A DNA stretch of 64,000 nucleotides from an uncultured Paraburkholderia sp. GTDB taxonomy: Bacteria; Pseudomonadota; Gammaproteobacteria; Burkholderiales; Burkholderiaceae. The number at the start of each line of letters is the position of its first letter. Within the stretch, counting starts at the first letter, position 1. Below the pieces are notes generated by a model that worked only from the letters and a program-made list of their open reading frames with translations, did not search any database and was not told the origin of the DNA. Below, piece after piece: positions 48,266-59,369 of the stretch. The position numbers and the translations under genes are program-made. The stretch spans positions 1 to 64,000 of the forward strand of contig CALNWS010000013.1 of assembly GCA_940747215.1 (NCBI GenBank). Reading direction: 5' to 3'.

Positions 48266-50368
48266 GTGCCCCGCAAGACTCCCATCGAGCGCTACCGGAA
48301 TATCGGCATCAGCGCTCACATCGATGCCGGCAAAACCACCACCACCGAACGCATCCTGTTCTACACCGGTGTGACCCACAAGATCGGTGAGGTTCACGAC
48401 GGTGCGGCAACGATGGACTGGATGGAACAGGAGCAGGAGCGCGGCATCACGATCACGTCGGCAGCCACCACCGCTTTCTGGAAAGGCATGGCCGGTAACT
48501 ACCCCGAACACCGCATCAACATCATCGACACGCCGGGACACGTCGACTTCACGATCGAAGTGGAGCGTTCCATGCGCGTGCTCGACGGCACGTGCATGGT
48601 GTACGACTCGGTCGGCGGCGTGCAGCCGCAGTCCGAAACCGTGTGGCGTCAGGCGAACAAGTACAAGGTGCCGCGCATTGCGTTCGTCAACAAGATGGAC
48701 CGCGTGGGCGCGGATTTCTTCCGCGTGCAACGCCAGATAGGCGATCGTCTGAAGGGTGTCGCCGTGCCGATCCAGATTCCGATCGGCGCGGAAGAGCACT
48801 TCCAAGGCGTGGTCGACCTCGTCAAGATGAAGGCGATCTACTGGGACGAAGAGAACCAGGGCATCAAGTTCGAATACCGCGACATTCCGCCCGAACTTCA
48901 GGCCACCGTGAAGGAATGGCACGACAAGATGGTCGAGGCCGCGGCCGAAGCAAACGAAGAACTGCTCGAGAAGTACCTGGGTGGCGACACGCTCACAGAA
49001 GATGAAATCAAGCAGGCCATTCGCCAGCGCTGCATCGCCAATAAAATCGTGCCGATGCTGTGCGGCAGCGCATTCAAGAACAAGGGCGTGCAGGCCATGC
49101 TCGACGCGGTGATCGACTACCTGCCGTCGCCAGTGGACGTGCCCGCCATTACCGGCCACGACGAACACGACAAGGAAATCGAACGTCATCCGACGGATAC
49201 CGATCCGTTCTCGGCGCTCGCCTTCAAGATCATGACCGACCCGTTCGTCGGCCAGCTGATTTTCTTCCGCGTCTATTCGGGCATCGTGAATTCGGGCGAC
49301 ACGGTCTACAACGCGATCAAGGAAAAGAAGGAACGCCTTGGCCGGATCCTGCAGATGCACGCGAACGAGCGCAAGGAAATCAAGGAAGTGTACGCGGGCG
49401 ACATCGCGGCGGCGGTCGGCCTGAAGGAAGCCACGACCGGCGACACGCTGTGCGATCCGAACAACGTCATCATCCTCGAAAAGATGATTTTCCCGGAGCC
49501 GGTGATCTCGCAGGCAGTGGAACCAAAGACCAAGGTCGACCAGGAAAAAATGGGCATCGCGCTCAATCGTCTCGCTCAGGAAGACCCGTCGTTCCGCGTG
49601 CAGATCGACGAGGAATCCGGCCAGACCATCATCTCGGGTATGGGCGAATTGCACCTCGAAATTCTCGTGAACCGGATGAAGCGCGAGTTCGGCGTGGAAG
49701 CCACTGTCGGCAAGCCGCAGGTCGCGTATCGCGAAACGGTGCGCAACAAGGTTGAGGACGTGGAAGGCAAGTTCGTCAAACAGTCGGGTGGTCGTGGTCA
49801 GTACGGTCACGCGGTGATGACGCTCGAGCCGGCGGCGCAAGGCAAGGGCTACGAATTCGTCGACGCGATCAAGGGCGGCGTGATTCCGCGCGAATACATT
49901 CCGGCCGTCGACAAGGGCATTCAGGAAACGCTGAAGGCCGGTGTGCTCGCGGGCTACCCGGTGGTGGACGTCAAGATCACGCTCACGTTCGGTTCGTATC
50001 ACGACGTCGACTCGAACGAAAACGCGTTCCGTATGGCGGGTTCGATGGCCTTCAAGGAAGCGATGCGCAAGGCCAAGCCGGTGCTGCTCGAACCGATGAT
50101 GGCGGTGGAAGTGGAAACGCCCGAAGACTTCATGGGCAACGTGATGGGCGACCTGTCGAGCCGTCGTGGTCTCGTGCAAGGCATGGAAGACATCGCTGGC
50201 GGCGGCAAACTGGTGCGCGCCGAAGTGCCGCTCGCGGAAATGTTCGGCTACTCCACGTCGCTGCGCTCGGCCACGCAAGGCCGCGCCACCTACACGATGG
50301 AGTTCAAGCACTACGCCGAAACGCCGAGCAACGTCGCCGAGGCGGTGATCAACGCGAAGCAGAAGTAA
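48266..50368 (+). CDS. fusA: Translation elongation factor G
   Basis: A 700-residue EF-G. It starts at GTG 48266 with AAGGAGG seven bases before. G1 [11 protein letters not shown]2 [10 protein letters not shown]3 DTPGHVDF, G4 NKMD and the C-terminal domains IV-V ([35 protein letters not shown]) are all present. It stands alone, with terminators on both sides, not in an rpsL-rpsG-fusA-tuf operon. It is therefore probably the second EF-G copy that many Burkholderia carry. Intact over 2.1 kb. Confidence 0.96.
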   Translation: MPRKTPIERYRNIGISAHIDAGKTTTTERILFYTGVTHKIGEVHDGAATMDWMEQEQERGITITSAATTAFWKGMAGNYPEHRINIIDTPGHVDFTIEVERSMRVLDGTCMVYDSVGGVQPQSETVWRQANKYKVPRIAFVNKMDRVGADFFRVQRQIGDRLKGVAVPIQIPIGAEEHFQGVVDLVKMKAIYWDEENQGIKFEYRDIPPELQATVKEWHDKMVEAAAEANEELLEKYLGGDTLTEDEIKQAIRQRCIANKIVPMLCGSAFKNKGVQAMLDAVIDYLPSPVDVPAITGHDEHDKEIERHPTDTDPFSALAFKIMTDPFVGQLIFFRVYSGIVNSGDTVYNAIKEKKERLGRILQMHANERKEIKEVYAGDIAAAVGLKEATTGDTLCDPNNVIILEKMIFPEPVISQAVEPKTKVDQEKMGIALNRLAQEDPSFRVQIDEESGQTIISGMGELHLEILVNRMKREFGVEATVGKPQVAYRETVRNKVEDVEGKFVKQSGGRGQYGHAVMTLEPAAQGKGYEFVDAIKGGVIPREYIPAVDKGIQETLKAGVLAGYPVVDVKITLTFGSYHDVDSNENAFRMAGSMAFKEAMRKAKPVLLEPMMAVEVETPEDFMGNVMGDLSSRRGLVQGMEDIAGGGKLVRAEVPLAEMFGYSTSLRSATQGRATYTMEFKHYAETPSNVAEAVINAKQK

Positions 50369-50384
50369 GCGGCGCGAGTTGCAT

Positions 50385-50453
50385 CCGTCGCACGGTTTCG
50401 TGCGACGGCAGATGCGGCGCAGAGAAGCCTGTCCCTTCCGGACGGGCTTTTTT
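50385..50453 (+). terminator. Two tandem hairpins ending fusA
   Basis: First stem CCGTCGCAC/GTGCGACGG (50385-50393 with 50400-50408). Second stem AAGCCTGTCC-CTTC-CGGACGGGCTT followed by TTTT (50425-50453). The second is a classical terminator. Confidence 0.85.
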
Positions 50454-50503
50454 ATCCGCACTGCAGCACGTCTCGCGCCACGCGCATTTTTGAACGTGCA
50501 AGA

Positions 50504-50905
50504 ATGCCGAAAGAGCACACCGCCAGCACACTGCCCGAGTATGGCGTCAAGGTCATCAAGGGCGATCAGCTCGATACCAACACCGCGCAGACGCCCGGCA
50601 TGAACCGCGCGGCGGCGATCAACGCGGCGCGCGTCGGCACCCAGAAAATCTGGGCCGACACGGTGACGATCCATCCGAATGCGAAGACCGGCGCGCATCA
50701 TCACGGCGCGCTCGAAAGCGTGATCTACGTGGTGCGCGGACACGCACGCATGCGTTGGGGCGAACATCTGGAATTCACCGCCGAAGCCGGACCCGGCGAC
50801 TTCATCTTCGTGCCGCCTTATGTGCCGCATCAGGAGATCAACGCGAGCACGGATGATCCGCTCGAATGCGCACTCGTTCGCAGCGACAACGAAGAGGTGT
50901 CGTGA
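50504..50905 (+). CDS. Cupin-domain protein, C-terminus frameshifted
   Basis: A 133-residue single cupin. The metal-binding His cluster (TGAHHHGALESVIYVVRGHA) is at about residues 65-84, followed by GDFIFVPPYVPHQEINAS. No enzyme class can be assigned. The frame stops at EEVS (50905). One base later a second frame continues VNLNIDAVEAPETVFWVD to a stop at 50985, which looks like the original C-terminus. So a single-base deletion has removed about 26 residues. The cupin core itself is intact and might still fold. Confidence 0.7.
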   Translation: MPKEHTASTLPEYGVKVIKGDQLDTNTAQTPGMNRAAAINAARVGTQKIWADTVTIHPNAKTGAHHHGALESVIYVVRGHARMRWGEHLEFTAEAGPGDFIFVPPYVPHQEINASTDDPLECALVRSDNEEVS

Positions 50906-50985
50906 ATCTGAACATCGACGCCGTGGAGGCGCCCGAAACCGTGTTCTGGGTCGATCCGATCCACAAGCATCCGCACGATCATTGA

Positions 50986-51412
50986 GCTTCCTTCGGAGCG
51001 GCATGATATGCCGCTACGCCGCGCGGTAAAAGCAACCCTGCTTCGCACGCGGCGATCGGTAACGATTCCGTTTGAAACGTAGCGGTGACGGCATGTCAAT
51101 GGTGTGGCCGTAACCGCCTTTCATCTGCTGAAGCGGAACGAAGCCATCAACGATCGCGAAAGGGCGTGCAGAACACGCGAATACGAATGCGGCATGCCCC
51201 GTGTAGAACGTTGTGATGAAGATACACACCGGCCTTTTATCCGCCAATCGGGAACCGGCGTGGCGTGGCGCGCTCCGAATACATGAGCAATCGCTTACAC
51301 AAAAAACGCATTGCGTCATCGCAGCCTGTCGTTGCACCTTGGTCGCCGTGTCGCGCGCATGCGCGGCTCGCTCCTTCAGAACCGGCAACAGAACGGACTG
51401 GACACACCACCG
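50986..51412. other. Intergenic region before the second peptide ABC operon
   Basis: About 430 bases with no supportable gene. A perfect AGCGGCAT-GAT-ATGCCGCT hairpin lies at 50997-51015, probably ending the cupin message. A minus-strand frame across 51014-51200 contains the tidy peptide FVPLQQMKGGYGHTIDMP, which I cannot assign. The operon promoter should lie here. Confidence 0.4.
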
Positions 51413-53011
51413 ATGAAGACACCCGCGGACCGCTTCCCCGAACTCGGGCTCACTCGCAGCACCGCCGATGCCTACGGCAATCACGCCATCGACGAATTCC
51501 TTGCCGGCCGCATCTCGCGCCGCGATCTGCTGCGCTATGCGAGCGTGATCGGGTTGTCGCTTGTGGGCGGCGTGCTGAACGCGCCCAGTGCTCGGGCACA
51601 AGCGGCAGGCGGCGCGTCGAATCAGACCATCCGCGTGGCGCACCTCACACCGGCCGGCGCGGTCGATCCGCTCACCGTGATGGACGCGGCCAGCCTTGCG
51701 CTGCTGAACCAGACCGGCGAATTCCTGATCGACGACGACGGCGAAAAGCTCACGCTGAAACCCGCGCTCGCGCTCTCGTGGAAGCCGAACGACAAAGGTG
51801 ACGCATGGACGTTCAAGCTGCGCGAGAACGTCAAGTTTCACGACGGCCAGACCTTCACCGCGAAAGACGTGGTCGCCACGTTCGACCGTCTCGCCGATCC
51901 GGCAAGCGGCTCGGCGGCACTTTCGGTTTTGAAGGGCGTGCTCTTGAAGGGTGGCGCGAAAGTGGTCGACGACCACACGGTGAGCTTCCATCTCGACGCA
52001 CCGAACGGCAACTTTCCCTACTACGTATCCTCGGACAATTACAATGCCGAGATCCTGCCCGCGAACTACGCGGGCGATTACGAGAAGACGTTCATCGGCA
52101 CGGGTCCGTTCAAGCTCGAAAAGTATCAGCCGAAGGTGGGTGCCTCGTTCGTACGTAATCCCGATTACTGGGGCGACAAAGCGTTACCGCAACGCGTACA
52201 GTTTTCGTTTTACGCCGACGAACAGGCGCAACTGCCCGCGCTGCAAGGTCATCAGGCCGACGTGATGGGCATGTTCACCGTGCAGGGCGGCGCCGGCATT
52301 CCCAACAATCCCGACCACAAGGCAGTGGGCGTGAAGTCGAGCACGCATCGGCAGATTCACATGCGCAACGACAATCCGCTCTTCAAGGACAAGCGCGAGC
52401 GCTAGGCGCTCGCGTTGTCGATCGATCGCGACGTGCTTCGGATGCAGGCGTCGCGCAACGCAAGATCGACGTCGCGAGGGCGAAGCAACTGCTCGCGCAG
52501 GCCGGCGTGCCAAACGGTTTCGATGTCACGCTCACCACCTAGAAATACATGGAGATTCCCGATCTCGCGGTGGTTGTGCAGAACGCAGCGAAGGCGATCG
52601 GCGTGCGCATCAATCTGAAGGTGGAAAGCAAGTCGCTCTATTACGGCGCGGGCACGCCGGGCAAATCGGACTGGCTCGACTCGCCGCTCGGCATTACCGA
52701 CTGCGGTCATCGCGGTGTGCCGAACGTGTTTCTGAATGCGCCGCTCACGAGCAACGGCAACGGCACGTGGAATGCTGCGCATTTCAAGAACCCGCAATAC
52801 GATAAGCTCGTTGCGCAATTCGTCGCCGCGATCGATCTCGCCTCGCAGAAAAAATCTCCGGCCAGATCCAGACGCTGCTGCTCGACGAAACGCCGATCAC
52901 CATTCCCCGTTCTTCTACGACCAGTTGATCGCCATGCGCAAGGGCGTAAACGGCGTGCGCTTCACGGCGCTCGCGCAACTCTATTTCGACCGCGCGACGC
53001 TCAGCGCGTGA
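51413..53011 (+). pseudogene. Broken periplasmic peptide-binding protein (SBP_bac_5)
   Basis: DppA/OppA-type solute-binding protein with a twin-arginine-like leader (GRISRRDLLRYASVIGLSL, about residues 31-49, ending ARAQA). The lobe I sequence is good (VDPLTVMDAASLALLNQTGE, WTFKLRENVKFHDGQTFTAK, GTGPFKLEKYQPK). TAG at 52403-52405 (RER-stop-ALALSID), a deletion with frame change near 52440, another TAG at 52540-52542 and further shifts near 52855-52905 follow. It ends ALAQLYFDRATLSA. First gene of a decayed ABC operon distinct from gsi. Confidence 0.9.
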
Positions 53012-53091
53012 CGCCAGGCATCGAGCCGCGGCAGCGTGATGAGCCGTGAGCAGGCCATAAGCGCACACCGCACTTCAGGCAGGAGCCCGCA

Positions 53092-53985
53092 ATGTCGACC
53101 ACGGTGAACCCGTCCGCCTCACCTGTCTCGAACGGCAACGCCGGCCGCGTCGTGCGATTTCTCGCGACGCGCGTCGGCCTGTCGTTGATCACTTTGTGGC
53201 TGCTTTCCGTGATCGTGTTCGCGTGCGGCCAGTTGCTGCCCGGCGACATCGGCCGCGCGGTGCTCGGACCGCTCGCCGACGCGCGCGGTGGCCGCGCTCA
53301 ATCATTAGCTCGGCGCGGACCGTCCGCTGATGACGGCACGGATCAACCTGGCCGCGACGTGTTCTCGCGCGTGATCGTGGGCGCACGCGACATTCTGACG
53401 ATTGCACCGCTCGCCACACTGCTCGGCACCGTCGCAGGCACGGCGCTCGGTCTCGTGGTCGGCTACTTCGACGGCTGGGTCGACAACGTGATCGGCCGCG
53501 CGATCGACACCGTGCTCGCGTTGCCGCTCGTCATCGTCGCGCTGCTCGCGCTGGCTGCCGTGGGCGCATCGAACTTCACGGTGATTCTCGTGATAGGCAT
53601 CACGTTCACGCCAATCACCGCGCGCACCGTGCGCGCCGCCGTATTCGCCGAGCGTCATCTCGACTACGTCACCGCCGCACAACTGCGCGGAGAACGCGCG
53701 CCCTACATCATGTTCGCGGAAATCCTGCCGAACGTGCTGCCGCCCATCATCGTCGAAGCCACGGTGCGCCTCGGCTACGCGATCTTCGCGGTCGCCACGC
53801 TGTCGTTTCTCGGCTTCGGCATCCAGTCGCCTTCGGCTGACTGGGGCCTCGCGCTCTCCGAGTCGTACACGCTGATGGCGGGCGGCGCGTGGTGGACCGT
53901 GGTGTTCGCGGCGGGCGCGATCGCGTCGCTCGTCGTGGGCGTGAATCTGATCGCGGACAGCGTGCAAGGTGTGATCGACCGATGA
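53092..53985 (+). pseudogene. Chimeric permease: DppB-type start fused to DppC-type body by deletion
   Basis: An open 297-codon frame that joins two different genes. Residues 1-~66 (RVGLSLITLWLLSVIVFACG, LLPGDIGRAVLGPLADAR) are the N-terminus of a DppB-type permease, including the cytoplasmic helix and first periplasmic loop. From about residue 84 (GTDQPGRDVFSRVIVGARD) the sequence is a DppC-type permease through LSFLGFGIQSPSADWG to the end. The lost DNA, from memory of family sizes, is roughly 1 kb. In between, ~18 residues are frame-shifted filler; the true frame there would read LGADRPLMT after a TAG. No complete permease pair remains. Confidence 0.85.
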
Positions 53986-56083
53986 ACGGACCGCCGCCCT
54001 CCTCGTTTCCCGCCTTCGACGTGTCGAAGAACGACCGCACGGACGCACTCACCGTCGTCGGCCTGACCGTCACGTATCGCATGCGCGGACGCGACCGCGA
54101 AGTGCTGCAGGACATCTCGTTTCGCGTGCGGCGAGGCGAGGCGTATGGACTCGTCGGCAAGTCCGCCGTGGCGATGGCCGCGCTGCGCTATCTGCCACGC
54201 AATGGCAAGGTGAAGGCCGGCAAGATCATCATCGCCGGACAGGACGTGCAGAAGCTTGACGCCGAAGCGCTGCGCACGATGCGCACGAACGCGATCTCGA
54301 TAGTCTATCAGGATCCGGGGCCGCGCGCTGAATTCGTCGCTCACCATCGCGCGCCAGGTGAGCGAAGCGTTCGAAGCCGCGGGCGTGACGCGCGACGAAG
54401 CGATCACGCGTACGCTCGACATGCTCAAGCGCGTGCGCATCGCCTCACCCGAGCGCGTGATGGAAAGCTATCCGCATCAGCTTTCGGGCGGCATGCAGCA
54501 GCGCGTCGTGATCACGATGGCGCTCGCCTCGAACCCCGCGCTGCTGATTCTCGACGAACCCACCACGGGGCTCGACGCCACCGTCGAAGCCGAAGTGCTC
54601 GACCTCATTGCGCAGTTGCGCGAAGAGCTCGGCACCGCAGTGCTCTTCATCAGCCACAATCTCGCGGTGATCGGGCGCATGTGCGAACGCGTCGGCGTGC
54701 TGTATGCGGGCAAGCTCGTGGAAGAAGGCGCGACCGAAGACGTTTTCACACGCCCGCGTCACCCTTATACGGTCGGACTGCTGCGCTGCCTGCCCACGCT
54801 CGGCCGCAGCAAGGACACGCAACGGCTCGACACGATTGCGGGCAGCCTGCCGCTGCCGAGTTCCGTCACGCAAGGCTGTCTGTACGCGGAGCGCTGCCGC
54901 CCTATCGCGTGAACGCGGCGCACGGCGATCAGATGTCGTGCTGCCATTATCACGAGCGCGCGATCGAATTACCGCGAGCGGAAGCGGATACGCTCACGCA
55001 GCAGAATAAGCAACCGGGCACCGTACCCGTGCTGCGCGCGGAAAAGCTCTCAAAGACATTCCACGTCGCGGGCGCGGCCGTGCGTGCCGTCGATGACGTC
55101 TCGATCGAACTCGCGAGCGGCGAGACGCTCGGCCTCGTCGGCAAATCGGGCAGCGGCAAGACCACGCTCGCGAAACTGATGCTCGGCCTGCTGACGCTCG
55201 ACGCCGGTGGCGTGCTCGAACTCGTCGTTGCGCCGCTCGCCACGCGCGTCACGCGGCGCAACGACGAGCAGGTGAAGTCGCTGCAGATCGTGCTCCAGAA
55301 TCCCGACTCGGCGCTCAACCGTGCATTCGGTGAAGCGCCTGATTGGCCGCATGTTGTCGCGTCTTGCGGCGTTGCGCGGTCCCGCGCCATCGACGAACGG
55401 CTTGGCGCACTGACCGCCGCCGTGCTTCTGCCGGAGCGCTACCTCGGCTCGCGCACGCGGCAACTCTCCGACGGACTCAAGCAACGCGTGGCAATCGCGC
55501 GCGCCTTTGCCGGCGAACCGCGTGTAGTGGTGTGCGACGAACCCACGTCCGCGCTCGACGTTTCTGTGCAGGCGGCGATCCTGAACCTGCTCGCCGATCT
55601 GCAACGCGAACGCGGCGTGAGCTACGTGTTCATCTCGCACGACCTGCACGTGATGCGCTATCTGTCGGATCGCATCGCGGTACTCTACCTCGGCAGACTG
55701 CTCGAAATCGGACCGGCCGCCGCCGTGTTTGACGGACCGCATCCCTATACCGAGGGCGCTGCTGTCCTCGGTGCCGACGCTTGGCGGCGAGCGTGCGTAG
55801 AGCTGCATCCGTTTGTCCGGCGATCTGCCGAGCGCGGCGTCGCCGCCTTCGGGCTGCGTCTTTCATACGCGCTGCCCACGCAAGATCGGCGCAATCTGCG
55901 AACAGCAGGATCCGCCGTTCCTTGACGCGAGCGCTGACGATGATGCTGGCGGCGACGCGCATCGAATCCGCTGCCATATTTCCGATCGCCGAATTGCGCA
56001 CGCTGCAAAGCGAGGCGCGCGACGCAGCGCGCAAGCCCGACGGCGACAACGCCGGCAACGCGGCCGAAAACGCCCCGGCGTGA
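53982..56083 (+). pseudogene. Broken two-domain peptide ABC ATPase
   Basis: A double ATPase like GsiA; ATG overlaps the permease stop (ATGA). Domain 1: the Walker A reads GLVGKSAVAM, so five residues (the ESGCG of GESGCGKS) are deleted; YQDPG is followed by a one-base insertion; LSGGMQQRVVITMAL and LILDEPTTGLDA follow. Domain 2: GLVGKSGSGKTTLAKLMLG, signature QLSDGLKQRVAIARAF (Gly to Asp), DEPTSALDVSVQAAIL. Frame changes near 54320, 54890 and 55750. The oligopeptide-type cysteine region ends in a third frame at 56083. Dead, with both sequence and frame lesions. Confidence 0.9.
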
Positions 56084-56115
56084 CGACCGACTGAAGTCGG
56101 TTCACGCCGTTTTTC
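56077..56115 (+). terminator. Terminator of the second peptide ABC operon
   Basis: GGCGTGA...TCACGCC outer arms with an inner GACCGAC/GTCGGT, followed by GTTTTT. The stem includes the stop codon. Confidence 0.88.
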
Positions 56116-57178
56116 GCGTTCACGTTTCATTGCCGAAACGTTTTCGCGCATTTTCCCCTCCTCCCGACCGCACATGGTCTGCCGATGCCCGTGGCATTGG
56201 GCTTTTGTGCCCAGTGGCATGGATATCGCTAAGTAACGTCCAGACATTCCGGACCAAAGTATCGGGAAGTCGGATCACGCAGAACCCGCATCGAACGCGC
56301 GTATGAGGGCAGCGATCGCAGCGCGTGCGCGATGATAGACGTGATGGACCGGCTTCGTAGCACAGACTCGGGGGACGACGAGGCCTGCATACAGACAGAC
56401 CCAGCTAGGCCCGCTGCCGGGATTGGCGTGAGAGATGGCGGTAACGAGGTGTCGGCGTTCCCTCGGGAGAACAATCACGAAGACAAAAAAATTTGATCAG
56501 TACAACTTCGGGGCTTTGCAGCGTTGTACAATTGCAGTGGGCACCGTGGTACTCGCGATGGGTGCCGCCTACCCGGCATCGAACGATGTCGTGCCGCGCT
56601 GGGTCGTGCTCGCGGACGCGTCGTTGCCCGCAAGCGGCGCAGTGGGCTCGATGTAGATCGCCGAGGACAGCGGCGCGGGCGGTGCCGCGATAAGCGGCGC
56701 GGCGATGGGCACGGCGCCCAGCGACACCACCGCCGCCGTCTTCGCACCGCGCGACTGCACCAGCGTGAATAGCGTGAACTGCACGCGGCACGGCGGCGGA
56801 AGCGGCAGCAACGGCGCGGCAAGCTCGGGGAATGCAGGAAGCAGGGCGGTAGAAGCAGCGGTGGGCGGAGGCTTCTGCGGCGGTCACGGGGACAAGGGTG
56901 GTGGCGCGGCAACGGCGGAGGCAACGGGCACTAGCAGGTGCCCGCGCTGAAGGGTGGCGTGCCCCCGCACGCCACCCTTCTACCGACGACATCCGCCAGC
57001 GCACGCCGGCATCCGCTGGCATCGGCGGTGACGTCTCGATCCCCCGGTCGAGCGTCACCGTCCGACGCTGGTTATACCGGCATCAACGCACCCAAATGAG
57101 ACCGGATTGAACGAAAGCGCCGCAGCGCGCCCGGAACCAAACCGTATGGATCGCCTCATATCAGATTCAACGTTCGAT
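56116..57178. other. Long stretch without a supportable gene
   Basis: About 1.06 kb. Open frames exist on both strands (for example a Gly-rich plus-strand frame with GGGFCGGHGDKGGG at 56705-56950 and Pro/Arg-rich minus frames), but none has a ribosome site, a family signature or a clear codon pattern. It is probably the residue of one or two deleted genes. Confidence 0.5.
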
Positions 57179-57675
57179 ATGAGGGCACCACCACATGCAA
57201 CGAAACGCCCCCGCGTCGCAGCGCGCGCCGCGACCGGCCTGATCGCAGCAGCAGCCTTCGGCCTCGCAACGCTCGCCCACGCGCAGACTCCGGCGCAAGC
57301 GCCCGCAGCGGCGCCCCAACCTCTCTAGCCGACGCTCTCGCAATCTGCGCCCCCGTCGATCCCACTTTTTCCGCGTACTCACTGCTGCAAACCTGCAAGC
57401 AGAAAAGCGACAACGTCGCGCAAGACCAATGCGTCGGCGCGATTCGCGGCATCATCCACGGCTATCAGTACGGCGTGCTGTTCGTGAGCCAGCGCACGTC
57501 GCTGCCCGCGAAAGAAACGCAGCGCGTGTCGCTGTGCCTGCGCAACGCGCAGGTGTCGTCGCTCGTCGACGACTTCGTGAACGACGCCGGGCAAGTGAGC
57601 GACGACTCGCTAAAGCACACGCCCGCCGAAGTCGCCGTGCTGGGCTCCGTGCACATGCATCACTCGTGCAATTGA
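57179..57675 (+). pseudogene. Frameshifted exported Rap1a/Tai-family protein
   Basis: Signal peptide from ATG 57179 (AATGLIAAAAFGLATLAHAQ), then a TAG/frame break near 57329. The mature domain lies in the next frame: FSAYSLLQTCKQKSDNVAQ, CVGAIRGIIHGYQYGVLFVS, VSLCLRNAQVSSLVDDFVND and ending EVAVLGSVHMHHSCN, with paired cysteines. This is the Rap1a/Tai fold. Some members are immunity proteins of type VI secretion toxins, but many Burkholderia have lone housekeeping-like copies, and no toxin gene is visible here. One lesion only. Confidence 0.7.
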
Positions 57676-57689
57676 ACGTTCGAGCCTGA

Positions 57690-58364
57690 AGCGCCTGCTG
57701 TGCGTTGCACGCCGCGTGCGCCCGGCAATGTCGTCGAATGGCGAGCGTTTGGGCAGCCGCGCGTGATCGACGGGGCTCTGTACGCCATCGCCGGCAGCTT
57801 GTGACCGGCGAGTCACGGCAGCAGATCAAATTCGGGCCCACAACGCACGACGTTGTAGAGAATCTGGTTGGTCGCGCAGGCGTCGCCGCCGGGCGTCGCG
57901 AAAAGTTCCGCCATGTCGTCGGTGTCGAAATTGCTGACGCCCCAGTGACGGATCTTACCCGCCGCGCGCAGAGCCTCGAAGCCTTCCACGGTCTCCTCGA
58001 GCGGTACCGAACCCTGCCAGTGCAGCAGATAAAGATCGAGTTGCTCCGTCCTGAGCCGCTTCAAACTGCGTTCGCACGCCGTTATCACGTCGCGCTTGCT
58101 CGCGTTGTGCGGATACACCTTGCTCACGAGAAACACCTTGTCGCGCAAACCGGCGAGCGCCTCGCCGACCAGCGATTCGGTCGCGCCATCGCCGTACATT
58201 TCAGCAGTATCGATGAGCGTCATGCCCAGTTCGATGCCGCAGCGCAGCGCGGCGATGTCGTCCGCACGCTTCGACGGATGTTCGCCCATCTCACACGCGC
58301 CCTGCCCCAATTTCGGAATGCGCTCGCCGTCGAGCAGGCTCACGGTGGCAATCTCGTTCGTCAT
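57690..58364 (-). pseudogene. Truncated aldo/keto reductase
   Basis: AKR family: start at 58364 (GGAG ribosome site) with MTNEIATVSLLDGERIPKLG. The catalytic Asp-Tyr stretch MTLIDTAEMYGDGATESLVG, the Lys loop VFLVSKVYPHNAS and LDLYLLHWQGSVPLEETVEG are intact. TGA at 57813-57815 replaces a Trp (EFDLLP-stop). Downstream SPVDHARLPKRSPFDD continues in another frame and then stops matching near 57690, where the convergent gene ends. About 80 C-terminal residues (NADPH binding) are lost. The first 184 codons are clean, so the loss is recent. Confidence 0.85.
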
Positions 58365-58566
58365 GCTGACTCCTTCGTCGATAAGCTGATCGGACAACGG
58401 TGCGCCATGGCCGCGCGGAAATCACAGCACGAGCCGCAGCGCATCGCACGCGGCAAAACCATGCGAGCCAGTTTACCGGTTGACTCTAAATCGGTTCGGC
58501 CGCCTAGCAAAAGCCCGCTATAACGTAGCGCGCCGATGTTTTAGAATTGCCGCTTGCCTCTCTTGC

Positions 58567-59320
58567 GTGAGCCCCATAACCTCCAACCTCGGAAGATCGC
58601 TGGCGCGATCTGCGCCCGGACCCGGAAAACGACACGCCGCTCTATCTCCAACTTGCGCGCAAACTCGGCAGTGCGATTCACGAAAATCGCTGGAACGCGG
58701 GCGAAGCGCTGCCCTCGGAGCGGGTTCTGTCTGAGGCGCTCGGCGTCTCGCGCATCACGTCGCGCAAAGCGATCGCGCTATTGGTCAAGCAAGGGTTGAT
58801 CCGACGCACGCAGGGCGCGGGCAGTTTCATCACGCCACGTTACGAAGATTCGCTTTCGCGCCTGTCGAGCTTCAGCGAAATGCTGCGCAGGCGCGGCTTT
58901 ACGCCGAGGTCGAAGTGGCTATCACGCGAAATCCTGCCGGCCAATCGCGACGAAGTGCCAGCTCGGTCTCTCGCCCGCGGCAGCCGTCACGCGGCTCAAG
59001 CGGCTGCGTCTCGCGGACGGCATCGTGATGGCCGTTGAAAACTCCACAATTCTCTGCGGCGGTGATTCCCGATCCGCAGGCCATCGGCGATTCGCTCTAC
59101 ACATACCTCGAACATCGCGGTCTCACGATCGTTCGCGCGTTACAACATTTTCGCGCGGTGAACGCAAGCGAGGAAATCGCGCAGCAAATGAGCATCACGC
59201 CGAACGAGGCGCTGCTGCTGATCACGCGTGTGGGCTACATGGCCGATCAGCGCGATCGAATTGACCGACACGCATTGCCGCAACGATTACTACGACTTCG
59301 TCGCCGAGTTGCGGAAGTGA
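58567..59320 (+). pseudogene. Broken GntR-family regulator (HutC/UTRA type)
   Basis: Winged-helix GntR domain: LYLQLARKLGSAIHENRW, LPSERVLSEALGVSRITSRK, GLIRRTQGAGSFITPR. A UTRA ligand-binding domain follows (LSSFSEMLRRRGFTPRSKWL, ALQHFRAVNASEEIAQQM, ending NDYYDFVAELRK). Frame changes occur near 58600, 58720, 58965, 59040 and 59255. The group regulates sugar or histidine catabolism; the ligand is not predictable. The original start is not recognisable. Confidence 0.85.
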
Positions 59321-59327
59321 CGCGGTC

Positions 59328-59364
59328 ACGAGGCGCGGCGTTGGGATTGCCGCGCCTCGTTTCT
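59328..59364. terminator. Terminator between the GntR and CoA-transferase genes
   Basis: ACGAGGCGCGGC (59328-59339) pairs perfectly with GCCGCGCCTCGT (59349-59360), followed by TTCTT. Convergent genes on both sides. Confidence 0.8.
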
Positions 59365-59369
59365 TCGAC

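Noticed and set aside
48206-51004. 930-codon open frame antisense to fusA
   Set aside because: Same reason: a shadow of the strongly biased fusA coding sequence, running on across a terminator and the cupin gene.
51014-51991. Minus-strand gene overlapping the peptide-binding protein
   Set aside because: The 3' portion is antisense to a real gene; only a short stretch near 51060-51130 looks protein-like and could not be assigned.
53092-53985. Normal intact peptide permease
   Set aside because: The N-terminal and C-terminal parts belong to different permease subfamilies and the total length leaves no room for either complete protein.
56705-56950. Gly-rich secreted peptide
   Set aside because: No start context, no signal peptide and no conserved pattern; other frames over the same DNA look equally open.
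57179-57675. Type VI secretion immunity module
   Set aside because: No effector, Vgr, Hcp or other secretion gene in the window; only the fold is shared.
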